Of a stretch of DNA of 46,064 nucleotides, positions 31,668-46,064 are shown in pieces (the stretch's first letter is position 1; each line of letters starts with the position of its first letter). This stretch comes from Guillardia theta CCMP2712 (lineage: Eukaryota; Cryptophyceae; Pyrenomonadales; Geminigeraceae), in contig NW_005434670.1 of the NCBI RefSeq assembly GCF_000315625.1, positions 485,289 through 531,352 of the forward strand. The letters run 5' to 3'. The translations under genes and the position numbers were made by a program. The notes below the pieces were generated by a model, which was not told the DNA's origin, searched no databases, and saw only the letters and a list, made by a program, of their open reading frames with translations.

Positions 31668-32400
31668 GGAGGAGGAGGAGGAGGAGGATAAGGAAGCAGG
31701 GAAGCAGAGAAGGGAAATGTAGAGGGAGGGAGGGAGGGAGCCATGACGTAGGGCAGGAAGGGGTTGTGGGAGGAGTGGCGGGGGGAGGAGTCGAAAGAGA
31801 GTTGGAAATAGAAGATTGGGGAAGGATCAGGAGGTGAAAGAGAGGGAGTTAAATCTTGATATGTTTCAGTGATGTTATAGAGAGGAAGATGCAGGAGCTG
31901 GAATGAAATAGTTCAATGTTTGCAATGGAGGGAAGGCCGGTACTTTGCCCCCCCTTGCACCACAAGGAGCGAGTGAGACAATGAGCTGAATGAAATGAAA
32001 GGGTGATGGAAGACATTTGGAGAAGGATGGAACCAGGGGAAGGAGAGAAGAGAATCTCACCAACGTGGATGGGTCAGTGCTAGGCGATTTCGTCATGAAC
32101 AAGGGCATTCGTTTTGGGTTGACTTGCGTGGTGACACAGGGAGTACGGGGTGCCAAGATTGTAACCGGTGTAGCTACCACTCTGAAGCGGAGTTTGCCCG
32201 TAGCTGCATCAACGAGCCTTCTCCTCTTCACAGGTGAGCATCATAAGGGAGGGTTGCAGAAGCAGGGGGGGGGGCTGAATTGCTGGGAGGGGGGTGCAAG
32301 ATTTCTTACTTGTTGCACCAGTCCAACTTTGCTGCGCTATCAGCTCCCTTGCTCTTGAACAGGTAGGCCTGATGAAACATGTTGACATGCAATGATGTGA
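31430..32400. other. Gene-free spacer including a (GAT)16 microsatellite
   Basis: GAT is repeated about 16 times at 31621-31668, followed by GA-rich DNA. From 32047 to 32231 both strands are open and look weakly protein-like (plus: GLTCVVTQGVRGAKIVTGVA; minus: FRVVATPVTILAPRTPCVTT), ending at a potential donor at 32234. This might be an upstream exon of chorismate mutase, but no in-phase join was found. Confidence 0.45.
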
Positions 32401-32425
32401 GCGCAAGGAATCGAACAACTGTACG

Positions 32426-34012
32426 ATGGCTTCACAAGAGTGGAATTACCTGGAGCTGGGAAATATCCGCTCGACTTTGATCAGACAGGTGCGTTGACGG
32501 GGGCGAGTGCCCGGCTGCTAGGAGGCAGTGCACAGAGCTCTTGACGTGTGACGTGTGCCGTGTGCTACAGGAAGACACGATCCTCTTTCAGCTGATCGAG
32601 AGAGCTCAATTCAAGCGGAATCTCGCCATCTACCAGGACGATGCCGAATTCCTCAAGGTCCACGAGTTGTGAGATGTGAGATCGACGCCCCAGCTCACCT
32701 CGTCGTCTTGCAGGGCACGGGCATCAGTGGGAGTTATGTGAGGAACCTGCTGCAAGAAACTGAGAATATCCATGCAAAAGCTAGGAGGTCTATACCGTCT
32801 CGTCTCCTCCGGCTCAACTCACTGACCCCCCGTCCAGATACACTTCTCCCGATGAGAAGCCCTTCACTTCTCGCAGTCAGGCAAGCGCTTGGCTGACTGT
32901 GAATTTCCCATCGTAACGATCTATGTTGATTCAGCTCCCTGATCCTGTTTTGCCTCCTTTGGTTGTGCCCGAGGAGATGAAGTACCTAAAGGTGCTTGTG
33001 TAAGCAGCTGTCCCGGTCTTACTCAAACGATTTTGCTCGTCATAACAGTCGATCGATGTAAATTTGAACAGCAAGATCTACGAGTTGTACATATCGACAA
33101 TCCTGCCGTGGGTAACGAAGGTAGGATATCCTTACTAATAGTTTTTGTACACTGTTCTTCTATCCTTTCCGCCTCATTCTTGATCATTGTTTCCCTCCCT
33201 CACTCTGTTTCCTCAACGCTCTTCCAGATCTCCCTTTCGGTGGCTGCGATTGTGCCTGTACTGACATCTCTTGCAGGAAGGCGACGATGGTCAATATGGC
33301 TCTTCGTCCGTGTGCGACATCCAAGCGCTCCAGGTGAACTTCCTCGTCAGTCTCCGCAAGACGATCCTGACAGGTTTGCTGTTCAGGCTTTGTCGAAGAG
33401 GATTCATTACGGCACCTTCGTGGCTGAATCGAAGGTCAGAGCACAGGTCAGGAACACCATGGTGAACTCCAACAATCCTTTGCAGTTCCGAAGCCAACCC
33501 GAGGAATACACGAAACTCATCAAAGCTGGAGACCGGCAGGTCTGAGGAGTAAGACTGAAAGCAAGCCCTCTCATGATCATGCAGGGTATCATGGATCTGT
33601 TGACGAACAAAGAGGTGGAGGAGAAGGTGAAGGAGGAGGCGGAGCCGAACCTGTGATCGGACCACAGGACTAGCTCCTTATCACCTCGCAGGTTATCAAG
33701 AGGGTGCAGAACAAGGCCACTGCGTATGGCCAGGAAATAACGGACGAGACTTCATATGTACACGGGCCAGCGATCCCCGAGGACAGGCTGAAGCTTTTCA
33801 AGGTTGTTTGCTCCTCCCCCTTGGGCCTGGACAGCCGCAAGGGAAGCCAAGAGGTGACCAGCTGCTGCAGGTAAACCCAGAGACTATGGGAAAGATCTAC
33901 CGGGAGATCATCATTCCCCTCACTAAGGTGGTTCCGTCTAGTGGTGGATGATGTTTCTCCATTCACTGGCGCGCAGGAGGTCGAGGTCGACTACCTTCTT
34001 CAAAGGGCATGA
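32426..34012 (+). CDS. Chorismate mutase (AroQ eukaryotic type)
   Basis: Converts chorismate to prephenate, first step toward Phe and Tyr. Thirteen exons (32426-32488, 32571-32657, 32714-32787, 32838-32880, 32935-32991, 33049-33120, 33277-33333, 33387-33434, 33486-33539, 33585-33626, 33692-33802, 33871-33927, 33977-34012) sum to 801 nt, or 266 residues, the yeast/plant size. Signature blocks: NIRSTLIRQEDTILFQLIER (active-site Arg), DIQALQALSKRIHYGTFVAE followed by SK (Arg and Lys), MDLLTNKEVEEK (Glu), KATAYGQE and PLTKEVEVDYLLQR (Thr and Glu). The intron 32881-32934 is GC-AG. The start MASQEWNYLEL gives no plastid leader, so a cytosolic form or an unseen upstream exon must be considered. Confidence 0.93.
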
Positions 34013-34099
34013 GGCGCGAGGAGACGGAACTTCGGAACCTCATCGTCGAGCTGCGTTTTCTCGACTTGATCCTCGAAATTTTGCTGCCAATTTGATTTA

Positions 34100-34335
34100 A
34101 ATAGAAGAAGAGCCTCACGAGCTTGGCACCCCTGAACCGTTGAACCCGGCGTGAACTCGGATGCAAACTTTCCGGGTTCAAGTCCAACTGACTGAGTACT
34201 GGTCGGGCCGTCACGGTCGGGCGCCGCCCGGGGCCCCCAGTGACTCTGTGAGGCCGGGGAGCCTCGGAGCGAGTCACAGGGCCGGGCCCGGCGCCGGGCC
34301 GGGCCGCGCATCATCGAGTGAGGCCCGGAGTCCGA
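34100..34335. repeat. GC-rich dispersed element, copy E
   Basis: CTGAACCGTTGAACCCGG, TGACTGAGTAC, GGGCCGGGCCCGGCGCCGGG-like blocks and flanking TTCAA/TTTAAAGTT words. It lies between chorismate mutase and NAA20, about 100 bases before the NAA20 start. Confidence 0.5.
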
Positions 34336-34435
34336 TATACAAGTGAAGTTCTTGGAGGTTTTGGACGTCAACGTTTTAAGTGGATGTCAAAGTTTTAAAG
34401 TTCAAAAGTTTCGCCTTGTGGGTCTGCGTGCAACC

Positions 34436-35680
34436 ATGACGAGCTTGAGGGCAATGAACATCAACGATCTCTTCAGCGTCGCCAACGTGAACCTTGATCA
34501 CCTCACAGAGACTGTATGCTCCTGCTCCTGCTCCTGCTCCTGCTTGTCTTTGCCGTTGCCCTGCTCTGCCTCCTCCTCCTCGCTTCCTCCTCCTAGTCAT
34601 CTTCATTCTCGTCATCTTCTCATCATCCTCACTCTGGGCCTTCCTGCTCCTTCTTCAGCTCCTCCTTCTCCTGATCCTTCTGCTGCTTTTTGCTCTTGAT
34701 CTTGCTCCTCCTTTTGACTTACTACCGATCTTCATCCACCCCGGTCCGTGTTCAGTCCTTGGATGTTTGACTTGTTGATTTTTAACTCCTCACTCCCTCA
34801 CTCCCTCACTCCCTCCTCCCTCCCTCCCTCCCTCTCTCCCTCTCCTCATCTAGAGCTCCTCATTTCGAGCTGAGCGCTGACTTGAGACGTGCAGTACAAC
34901 CTTCCTTTCTACATGCAGTACCTCGTCAAGTGGCCTGAGTACTTCCAGGTTGCCGAGAATCCTTCGGGCCGGTGACAAACTGCTTTGCAAGCTCGATCGA
35001 GTCAGCGCATTGAGACTAGTTCAGGTTTATGGGATACATCATGGGAAAGGCGGAGGGCCTCGGCGAGAACTGGCACGGACACGTTACAGCCCTCACAGTA
35101 GCTCCTGAGTTCCGAAGAATCGGATTAGGTCAGTCCGAACCCCATCCTCCTCGTCACCCCGACGCCTCCAGCATGTCCCTTCCTCGAGAAAGCATGATTC
35201 TACTTTGCAGCCCATCACCTCATGAATGAGTTGGAGGAAATCTCCGAGAAGAAGCACGATGGATACTTTGTGGACTTGTTCGTTCGCGTCAGCAACACCC
35301 TGGCCATCAACATGTACCAGAAGTTTGGATACTCGATATATCGGTCAGTGCTCTCCCTTCAGCCCTGTCACGATCCTTGCATCATTTCCTTCCCTCAAGC
35401 TTTTTTTCATGCAGGACTGTCATCGGATACTACTCGGGAGAAGAGGATGCGTATGATATGAGAAAGGTAATCCAGCCATCCTCTCCCGACCCTGCCTTCC
35501 TCCCGCTCTTCCTGTCAATCTTCTCTCTCTGTCTTCTCTCTCTGTCTTCTCTCCCCTCCCTTCCCCTGTCTATCATTCTGATCCTCTTTCATCGCCAAGG
35601 CATTACCGCGAGACGTCGACAAGAAATCTATCATACCTCTGAAAGATCCTGTTTACCCGGAAGACCTAGAAAGCCCATGA
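34436..35680 (+). CDS. NAA20: N-alpha-acetyltransferase 20, NatB catalytic subunit
   Basis: Six exons (34436-34513, 34895-34971, 35025-35128, 35211-35343, 35415-35466, 35600-35680) sum to 525 nt, or 174 residues, matching the family length. NatB acetylates N-termini beginning Met-Asp/Glu/Asn/Gln at the ribosome. The sequence tracks eukaryotic NAA20 throughout: MTSLRAMNINDLFSVANVNL, LTETYNLPFYMQYL, WPEYFQVAE, FMGYIMGKAEG, WHGHVTALTVAPEFRRIGLA (GNAT acetyl-CoA loop R-R-x-G-L-A), FVDLFVRVSN and EDAYDMRKALPRDVDKKSII. The first intron (381 nt) is unusually long for this window and filled with CTGCTC and CTCCCTC repeats. No signal peptide; cytosolic. Confidence 0.95.
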
Positions 35681-35689
35681 GCCATGGCA

Positions 35690-37130
<1,441 letters not shown>

Positions 37131-37311
37131 AGATTTCCGAAGTTCAGACACATAATTTACTGATTCGATCGGTGAGGCTGACAGACTGCAAGCCGCCGCG
37201 GGCAAAAGGAGCGGCAAAAAACTCAAGGTAGCACTAGGATGATTAGTTGACGGCATGACTATCACCATGACGCGCATGGCGATCAGAAGCCACGGAAGCT
37301 GCCGAGCAGGG

Positions 37312-40300
37312 TCACTGGAAAGTTTGACACTCATGTGCAAGAAGCAGCACCAGGCGTGTGGCTCCTGCCTCGCACGCTCTCCTCCTCCATGTCGTGGACG
37401 TCAGTGAGGTCTGCAACCTGCAGGTGCATGCGTCAGGGCGAGGGGCTCGAGGTTGAGGGAGGAACTACCTCACTCAACTCGGCGCCATCGGATGGATACT
37501 GCGGGACAGGAGGGGGGAGGTGTGCAGGGCTGGGGGCCGCCTGCAGAAAAGTCACACAGAGTCCTCTCAGATCCCGCCAGCAGCGCTCACTTGCTGGCTG
37601 GTTGTGCTGATCTGTGAGTACGTCGACAAGAAGGTCGCCGCCTGGAGCAAGACGTCACAACCCACCACTTCGCCGTCGCTCCTCGCATTACCGTTGCCGT
37701 GGTAGCGAAACTCGCAGTGGACGCGGCCGTAGCAGCAGTTGCAGCTGTCGATGCTTCACGCGCGTCAGTCCAAGAGCTGTGCAGCAACGGAGAGCAACCT
37801 GTTGCGGCCGTTGACCGCGATGCCTCGCTCGCGGTCTCGTCGTCCTCTCCGCTGGCGCTGAAAACGTTCCCTACATCCCCGACATATCCCACGTCACTCG
37901 GAGCTCTGCCACCATGCCCTCCAGGGTCGCTGGTCCCACTCACGGACCCGGCCGTGTAGTGGACACTGACCACCTGCCGTTGACATGAGAGAGACACCGA
38001 TCACATCAACCTGTTAAGGTACCGATTGAGTCTCCTCCACCAAGCTCTGGGCATCCCCGGGGGTGTTCACTTGCCCACCGTCCCCCTCGTCATCTCCCCA
38101 CGAGCCGGCACCGAAGGATCCTAATGAGAAGGGCATCAGAGACACGTGTGATGAGGGACGGTGGATTTCGGTATAAAGAGAATTGGAGGACAAGAGGGTG
38201 TCTACTCACTCTCTGATCCTTGTCGGTGCATAGGAGAAACTGCTTCTGGACTAGGAGCACCCAGTGAGCCAGTCTCTGCCTCGGAGACATCGTCCTTTGG
38301 GACTGTTGACTTTCCTTTGCTCTCTGACCTCCTCCCATCATTCCGCCATGATCCTTGGACTTCTTCAACATCGTGGTTTCCGTTGCCTGGAACACCTTCC
38401 CCTGGGTCTGGGTCTCCTCCACGGAGGAGGAGATAGCCCTGCTCTCCATCGTTGACTTTTCTTCGCTTGTTGCCACCCCTTCCTTGGGAGCTACTCGAGT
38501 CGGCCGCCTTGTCACTCTTGGCATTTTCCTTGGGTTCATTTGATTCAGACTGATGAGCATCACCTTTGAGAATTGATTTCAGCTTCTCCTCATTAACATG
38601 AGAGCTCGATCCAGCTCTCGTCTTGGCAGTGCTCCCCTCATTCCTTCCTCTCTCCTTTCCCCCAGAGTCCACGGATGTTGCGCCGGGCCCGTCCTGCTTA
38701 TCTGAGTCCGATGCTCTCTTGCCTTGAGACCTGCCCTTGTCTCCACCTTTTGATTCTCTCGAGTTTCCATCTTGCTTGTGCTTTTTTGAAGATTTGGTTT
38801 CGACAACAGCAGCGTTGTCATTTTCAATGTGATTACGTTTCCCAGATTTATCTTCCTCCTCCTCATAGCTTTCATCCATAGCATCGGTCAACTGCTCGTG
38901 ATCACAAAACATATCGTCATCGTCGTCATCGTCTTTGACATGCTGTTGCTTGCGAGAAAGAGTGGATGTCCTCCCCTCGTGATACCTCTTGATCAAATTT
39001 CCTGAGACCAAAATAGATTCGAAACGATGCTTCCCCAAGTGCAATGACACTGCACCAACGGTTTTGAACAGGAATTCTGCTATCTCGAGATAGTATCTTT
39101 CACTGACAGGCATCCAAAGATTCCAGTCAAATTCGTTGCCACTGACTCCAACGTAGGATGTGCGGAGAAAGCGACTGTTGCCCAGAACCTTGACTCCATC
39201 TATCTTCATTTTCTCGATATCACTGCCCTTATTACTATGCTTTGCAGCATCCTTGCCTGCTTGTGTACCCCATTTAAAGACGATTCCAGGCACATCGGCC
39301 ATGTAAGGATGTAAAATTTCTCCCTTGGGAAAAATTCTATTTAGAAAGTCGCAAAGCAGGGCACGGAATTCTGTACATTGTGGTACCCCCGACAGCCATC
39401 GTAGGTGCGACCGGGGTGGTAAAATTATCTTGGTGTTGTGAATCAAGCGAGAGTTGGCTTGCAGTCCAACATAATGACTGTTGAGCTCCAGAACCTTGGC
39501 TAAATTCACACCATAGCGTTTTGCAATGTCCCTGACTCGCTCTCCATCAGTTGCAGTGTATATTCCACCCGGAGGAAGCTCGATCGACTTGGGATTCTTC
39601 TCCTCCTCCTCCCCAAGATGCACCAAATACTCCAATCTTGCGAGTGACCCATCAGTCTTGATGCCGAGTATACCCTTCACTTTCATCCATGACAAGACAT
39701 CGTCGTCACCAAAATCCTTCATTTCCTTCAGAGTCAGCTCCTCAGCAAGGTGTGCTGCTTCAAGCTGCGAACCAGCTTTGACCTTCGATCGCTCTTCCTC
39801 ACTCAATCGAGCGTGCTCTGTGTTCCAAGGAACCTTGATTTCTTCTCCGCTCTGAAGTTTTACAGAGAGCAACAGTTCATTGTCATTCCCTGCCCCATCG
39901 GTGATGGAGATCACTTCACCTGGGACCCACTTCCTTTTCGTGTTGCCATGCTTGTTCCTGACTTCAACCATCTCGCCTTTTCTGCCTGACGGTATTTCTC
40001 TTTGAAGCCTGATATACTGAGACGCACAAGGAACATGTTCTTCTGTAACTTTGATATCTTGTGACTCGTCCATAGAAAGCACGTAAATCCCATTTTCGAA
40101 CTTTTTGACCTTCGCTCGAAACCAAGAGCTATCGAGCTCTACTTCAACAGGAGTATTCGCACGAAGCGGGTTGATTGCGGAGACCTTGCAACTCACAACA
40201 TCTTCATGTAGTTCCATCCTCACTTTCACTTGAGAAAAGTCCCTGCCGATGGGCACCTCGGCAATGCGACCGATTCCCCATGCATTATCATGTTCATCTC

Positions 40301-41470
40301 GTAATTCAACCAGTGCATTCTCCTGAATAATTCCTGGACAATCGTCTCGAGTAAACAGTTTTAGTCGTGGAGTCGTCGGCGTCGAGGCTTCCTTGGCAGC
40401 GGGAGGCTTCATTCTTGGATACGGGGAGTTGTCGTTAGGCAGTGCACTAGGTTGATTCGGTCCAATCCACGGCGTCGTGTAAGAAATCTTTGAGACAGGT
40501 TTCCGGGGAGGAGGGTCTATCACTTTGCACAAATACTGCCACTCCCGTACTTCGATCACATCACAGGTGATGTACTTGCTTCTGAGCAAGTCCATGAATT
40601 CCTTGACCACTTGGGTCTCAGTCTCAATCTCCCCTTTGCCGCTGCGGATCTTCTTGTCGACAGCCGTCCATGTCGATTTGATCATACTCCGCAGGTTGCT
40701 GTGTATCGTTTCGTTCATCTCACGTTTGTGAGCATACTCGTCAACGGTTGTCTCTGCATTCTTCTTGATCCGGGTCAGGGAGTCGATCAGGTCGGATTGC
40801 GGTATGTTCAACTTCACATCCGGATCAGGCAACTTGAAATGCTGCCTCTCACCATCGTCAAAGTCGATGGTGAACTGCTCTTCAACCCTGCCGGTCTCCG
40901 TGGGCATGACCTTGAACTCTGCGATGGTCCCGGGGTACCAGATCCCATCATCGAACAGCACCCGGACTGGGTTCCCGATCTGCAACAAAGAGTCATCAAC
41001 CCATCTCGCTGAACCTCTCGACTCAATGGCCCGCCCCACCTGAAAGAATCGATTCCCTGCCGGCTTTGCTGGCGGTCTGATCCTGTCCCCGTCGATGTCC
41101 AGCCATTCGTCATCCTCATCCGTCGCGCCCACATAGCGAACAAGAACCTGACAATTGGACACACTCAGCCGGTAGCACGCCCGAGGGCTGTGGATCCATC
41201 AAATTCGTGTACAAGGCTCACCTTACTGTTCTCACACCTCCTGACGTTGACCTCCCACCACTCGTTGTCAGCGCATGCCTCGCACGAGATCCCTTCTCTG
41301 AAGTCGAAATTTTCCCACCAGTTTGGTGGATAGCTTGGTTGCACCTGCAGTACGACAGGCCCCGTTACATTCGACGCTCCTTCACAGCAAGCCCAGTCTT
41401 GTGATACCTGGGGTGTCTCCGACATTTCGGACGTGGGTCCACTTACACTCACAGATTCCGCCATTTCCAA
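37312..41470 (-). CDS. Multi-Tudor/agenet-like protein with internal LysM domain
   Basis: Seven exons (41470-41222, 41147-38210, 38120-38023, 37973-37666, 37606-37591, 37540-37469, 37416-37312) sum to 3786 nt, or 1261 residues. At least five small beta-barrel segments of Tudor/agenet/chromo-barrel type are seen: about 68-112 (CEACADNEWWEVNV to DEDDEWLDIDGDRI), 141-190 (GNPVRVLFDDGIWYPGTIAE), 360 (ALVELRDEHDNAWGIGRI), 413 (PVEVELDSSWFRAKVKKF) and 470. A LysM domain follows at about 608-660 (YTATDGERVRDIAKRYGVNL, then NTKIILPP). A conserved-looking globular segment (650-800) and a long Lys/Ser/Asp-rich disordered tail come next. No signal peptide; the tail has basic stretches suited to nuclear import. 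Chromatin binding is inferred only. Two Met codons (residues 1 and 3) are possible starts. Confidence 0.83.
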
Positions 41471-41639
41471 TCAGGGGATCAAATCTTGGAGTCTCGTTTC
41501 CACCGAGCGGCTCAAACTCTCCTTCGCGCGTCGTGTTCGTGCTTCTGTCTCCTCCTAGCTCCTCAACCAAAGCGCATGTGCTTCCTGGTGTATCTCAAGA
41601 AGAAACTGCATCATCAGCTCCTTTCCAGCTTCTTCACTT

Positions 41640-42330
41640 TAACTCCTCCCCCTTCTTCTACTCTCTCTGCTCTCCTCCTCTTCTACCCTTCGCTTACTCG
41701 CGTCTCCATTCCCGCCCACCATCGACGGATTACCACCCCAATCCAGCCTCACCCTACCCCCTTCACCATTACAATGCCAACCCTACCCCTGCCTTCATCA
41801 TTCATGAGTTTTTGTACCCCTCATTTTCCTGTCTTCAAAGTACTATTTGACCCGTGATGTATCACCTCTACCCCTCAATATTCGATTGCTACCCATCCTA
41901 AAAGAACTGACAACCCCTACCTTCAAAGGAGTACACCCCACCTATGGTTTACGCCTTATCAAACAGCATATCGCCCAGGGTAGGCACAAATCTTCCTAGA
42001 AAAATTTAAATTCACTCTTCATAATTTGAACAATTATAGTATAATTTAGATTAATCATTACACTCACACCTCAATTTCGATGATTCCATCTGTCTGCTGG
42101 TACCCTACCCCATACAGGTTTCACTCCACATCCAATCAACCCAAGACTACCCTCACCCCCACATTATACATAAACTACCCCTCTTATTCCCAAGTGATTC
42201 CAACACCCCACCTCACCATTGTCAACATCTACCCACCAACTCTAAATTCAATACCTTTCACAACAAGGCTACCCACCCACTTACCCTCATCACCCCCACC
42301 CCCTTCAAACAGGCCGATTGCCCCAACCAC
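41640..42330. other. Strand-asymmetric C4-run array (TACCCC type)
   Basis: About 700 bases with CTACCCC, CACCCC and AACCCC runs every 10-25 bases, all on the plus strand, in otherwise AT-mo­derate DNA. The frame open across part of it is a composition artefact. It lies upstream of the divergent start of the Tudor/LysM gene. Confidence 0.55.
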
Positions 42331-42334
42331 GTGA

Positions 42335-43092
42335 GTCGCCTATGGCCTCCCGCAACCTTCGTGTCCCTGTGCTCATATCCTCCAACATCACCTCCACCAC
42401 CACCTCCTCCTCCTCCGTGCTCTCCTTACATGACACACGGTCCTTTTGTCCTCTCTCCTGGCCCTCCTCCTGATTGTTAGGCTGCTCATGCCGCCTGCTT
42501 TCCTTCCACATCATCCCATCTCCTTGTGGCTGGTTTAGGCAGCGAAGTGCAAAAGTTGGAGCGCAGGAGTGTAGCTTTGTCCTCGCCATGCCATGCCATG
42601 CCCGTCATCTTATCTCCTCTGGCTTCCTTTTCGATACTTCTATCATGTTCGTGTCTCTCTCTGTCAACTACTGCTTCCACTTGCATACGATGTTCAGTCA
42701 GCTCTACTTGCAGCGCGCAGTCGTGGATCACCTTTCCTTTGCTGGCTGTTTGTAAGCTATAGGGTCTGTTGACGTGATTGATTCTGCTTGGCTGTTGGTT
42801 CAGCATGCTTTCTGATGCAGCATCAGTGGTCTGGTGGCGTTGTTCGATGTTGGTGTTGGTTGACCCTTGACGAAAGAAGCACACCAGTATACAAGAGACG
42901 AGTGATGAGGCATGTACCAGCCCCGATCTCAGCTTTGTTTCTTGTTTCTAGATAGTTATGTCCCATCTATACTCTTTGATTCGTACCTCAAAAGTTTTTA
43001 GGGGACCCAAGGCATGAAACTTTGTGATTAGGGCATGCCACGCTTGGTGCGCTGCAACTGATTTGTCCTTCATTCTAGAATCTGATCGAAAC
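42335..43092. other. Spacer upstream of SRP54, no gene recognised
   Basis: Pyrimidine-rich start, then average composition. The SRP54 promoter and leader must lie here; no TATA box is evident. A pyrimidine/AG acceptor-like site occurs just before 43080, so a 5' untranslated exon is possible. Confidence 0.4.
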
Positions 43093-45413
<2,321 letters not shown>

Positions 45414-45586
45414 GGTGAAAGGCCTCCGTTCCCTCTAAGGAAGGAAGCTGCAACTTAGATAAGACACACGCATGAAGGCAAGGAGCCATTCTTGCCCCCT
45501 CTCCGGCGAAGGATTCTGCAGATCAATTTCTTTTCGCTGCTTTTCGACTGTAAATTTAGCTGATTCGTGACCTCCACCCCTTGCTT

Positions 45587-46064
45587 TCAGTCCGAGTCGT
45601 CCGATTCGTCCGAGTCGTCTCGCATCTCCTCCGGCAGTTTTGCGCCTTGACGGAACAGCGTCAGGTCGGATAGGATGGAGAGAACGAATGTCACCGGGGG
45701 GGGCTGGCGAGTCCGGGTCCCTCTCGATCATTTCCGGGTCTACTCCCTCCTGGGACTGAAACCAAGTGAGGGGCGAGTAGGAGGGCAGCAACCGCCGCTT
45801 TCACCATCTTCATCTTCACAGCAGGCTTCGGGACTCCCATCTTGAGCATCTTGAAGTACTTGGAGTACCGAGCGTCGTCCTTGAGGAGAATGACGGGCTC
45901 TGAGGACCAGACGTGAGCAAGAAAGGAGGTGGGGAGGAAGGGAGAGGGAAGGACGAAGGGCGGGAAAGGGAGGGAGGGAGGGCAGGTCGGACAGGGAGGG
46001 GTTGGACGGAAGGACGTAGTCACGGAGAGGAACGAATTGGGGGACGGCGGGGTGGGAGGGGGGG
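45587..46064 (-). CDS. WASHC3: WASH complex subunit 3 (WASHC3/CCDC53), C-terminal part
   Basis: Partial: the gene runs off the window's right end. Last exons are about 45901-45805, 45755-45695 and 45645-45587, joined in phase. They encode KDDARYSKYFKMLKMGVPKP and AVKMKM, then SQEGVDPEMIERDPDSPAPP and a short acidic end (EEMRDDSDESDDSD). This matches the C-terminus of CCDC53, with its KY-x-KM-x-x-x-GVP motif, EG-x-DP and a Ser/Asp-rich last dozen residues. WASHC3 is a small coiled-coil member of the endosomal WASH actin-nucleation complex; the coiled coil would lie upstream, outside the window. The acceptor of the first exon listed (45901 or 45879) is uncertain. The upstream stretch to 46064 is a pyrimidine-rich intron on this strand. 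Confidence 0.75.

Noticed and set aside
31875-32358. Overlapping protein-like frames on both strands upstream of chorismate mutase
   Set aside because: No recognisable family and no in-phase splice to the next exon; kept only as a possible upstream exon in the spacer note.
34165-34195. GGGTTCAAGTCC, resembling a tRNA T-loop
   Set aside because: No T-stem pairing, acceptor stem or anticodon arm can be drawn around it.
41323-41857. Pro/Ser/His-rich frames upstream of the Tudor/LysM gene
   Set aside because: The first part is antisense to that gene's first exon; the rest is C-run array.

Overview
The window is eukaryotic nuclear DNA, densely packed with genes that are cut by many short spliceosomal introns (mostly 42-75 nt, GT-AG, a few GC-AG). 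The best lineage clue is a lumenal FKBP whose leader reads signal peptide, then Phe at the predicted +1 position, then a basic stretch, then an Arg-Arg hydrophobic thylakoid signal ending in Ala-His-Ala. That architecture is typical of algae with a red-derived secondary plastid. With the moderate GC content and tiny introns, a cryptophyte such as Guillardia theta is my best guess (inference, not proven).

Layout. 0-3.2 kb: 3' part of a UFD2/UBE4-type U-box E4 gene (+) and a PDZ-domain gene (-). 4-8 kb: a single-exon membrane-anchored unknown (+), a secreted Cys-rich/LRR protein (-) and a two-domain VOC/glyoxalase-like protein (+). 8.1-9.5 kb: plastid-lumen FKBP (-). 10.5-11.5 kb: tandem-duplicated ABM-like protein (-). 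12-13.5 kb: a wrecked PIF/Harbinger transposase. 14.9-23 kb: two almost identical Cys-rich genes in inverted orientation, enclosing a secreted methyltransferase-like gene (+), a C2-domain gene (-) and several kilobases of gene-poor DNA with C/G-run arrays. 23.8-26.3 kb: a 12 x 21-bp minisatellite and a disordered unknown gene (+). 27-30.2 kb: secreted discoidin-like/PC-esterase-like protein (+). 30.4-31 kb: mitochondrial ribosomal protein mL49 (-). 32.4-34 kb: chorismate mutase (+). 34.4-35.7 kb: NatB catalytic subunit NAA20 (+). 37.3-41.5 kb: large multi-Tudor/agenet-like plus LysM protein (-). 43.1-45.4 kb: SRP54 (+). 45.6 kb-end: C-terminal part of the WASH-complex subunit WASHC3/CCDC53 (-).

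The genes are unrelated housekeeping or lineage-specific functions, with no operon logic. For most genes the exon chain was rebuilt by hand: donor/acceptor dinucleotides, phase and family alignment all had to agree, and exon lengths sum to a multiple of three for the LRR, VOC, FKBP, C2, mL49, chorismate mutase, NAA20, Tudor/LysM and SRP54 genes. Spacers carry a recurrent GC-rich element (about seven copies), strand-asymmetric C4/G4-run arrays and several microsatellites. No rRNA, tRNA or CRISPR array was recognised.
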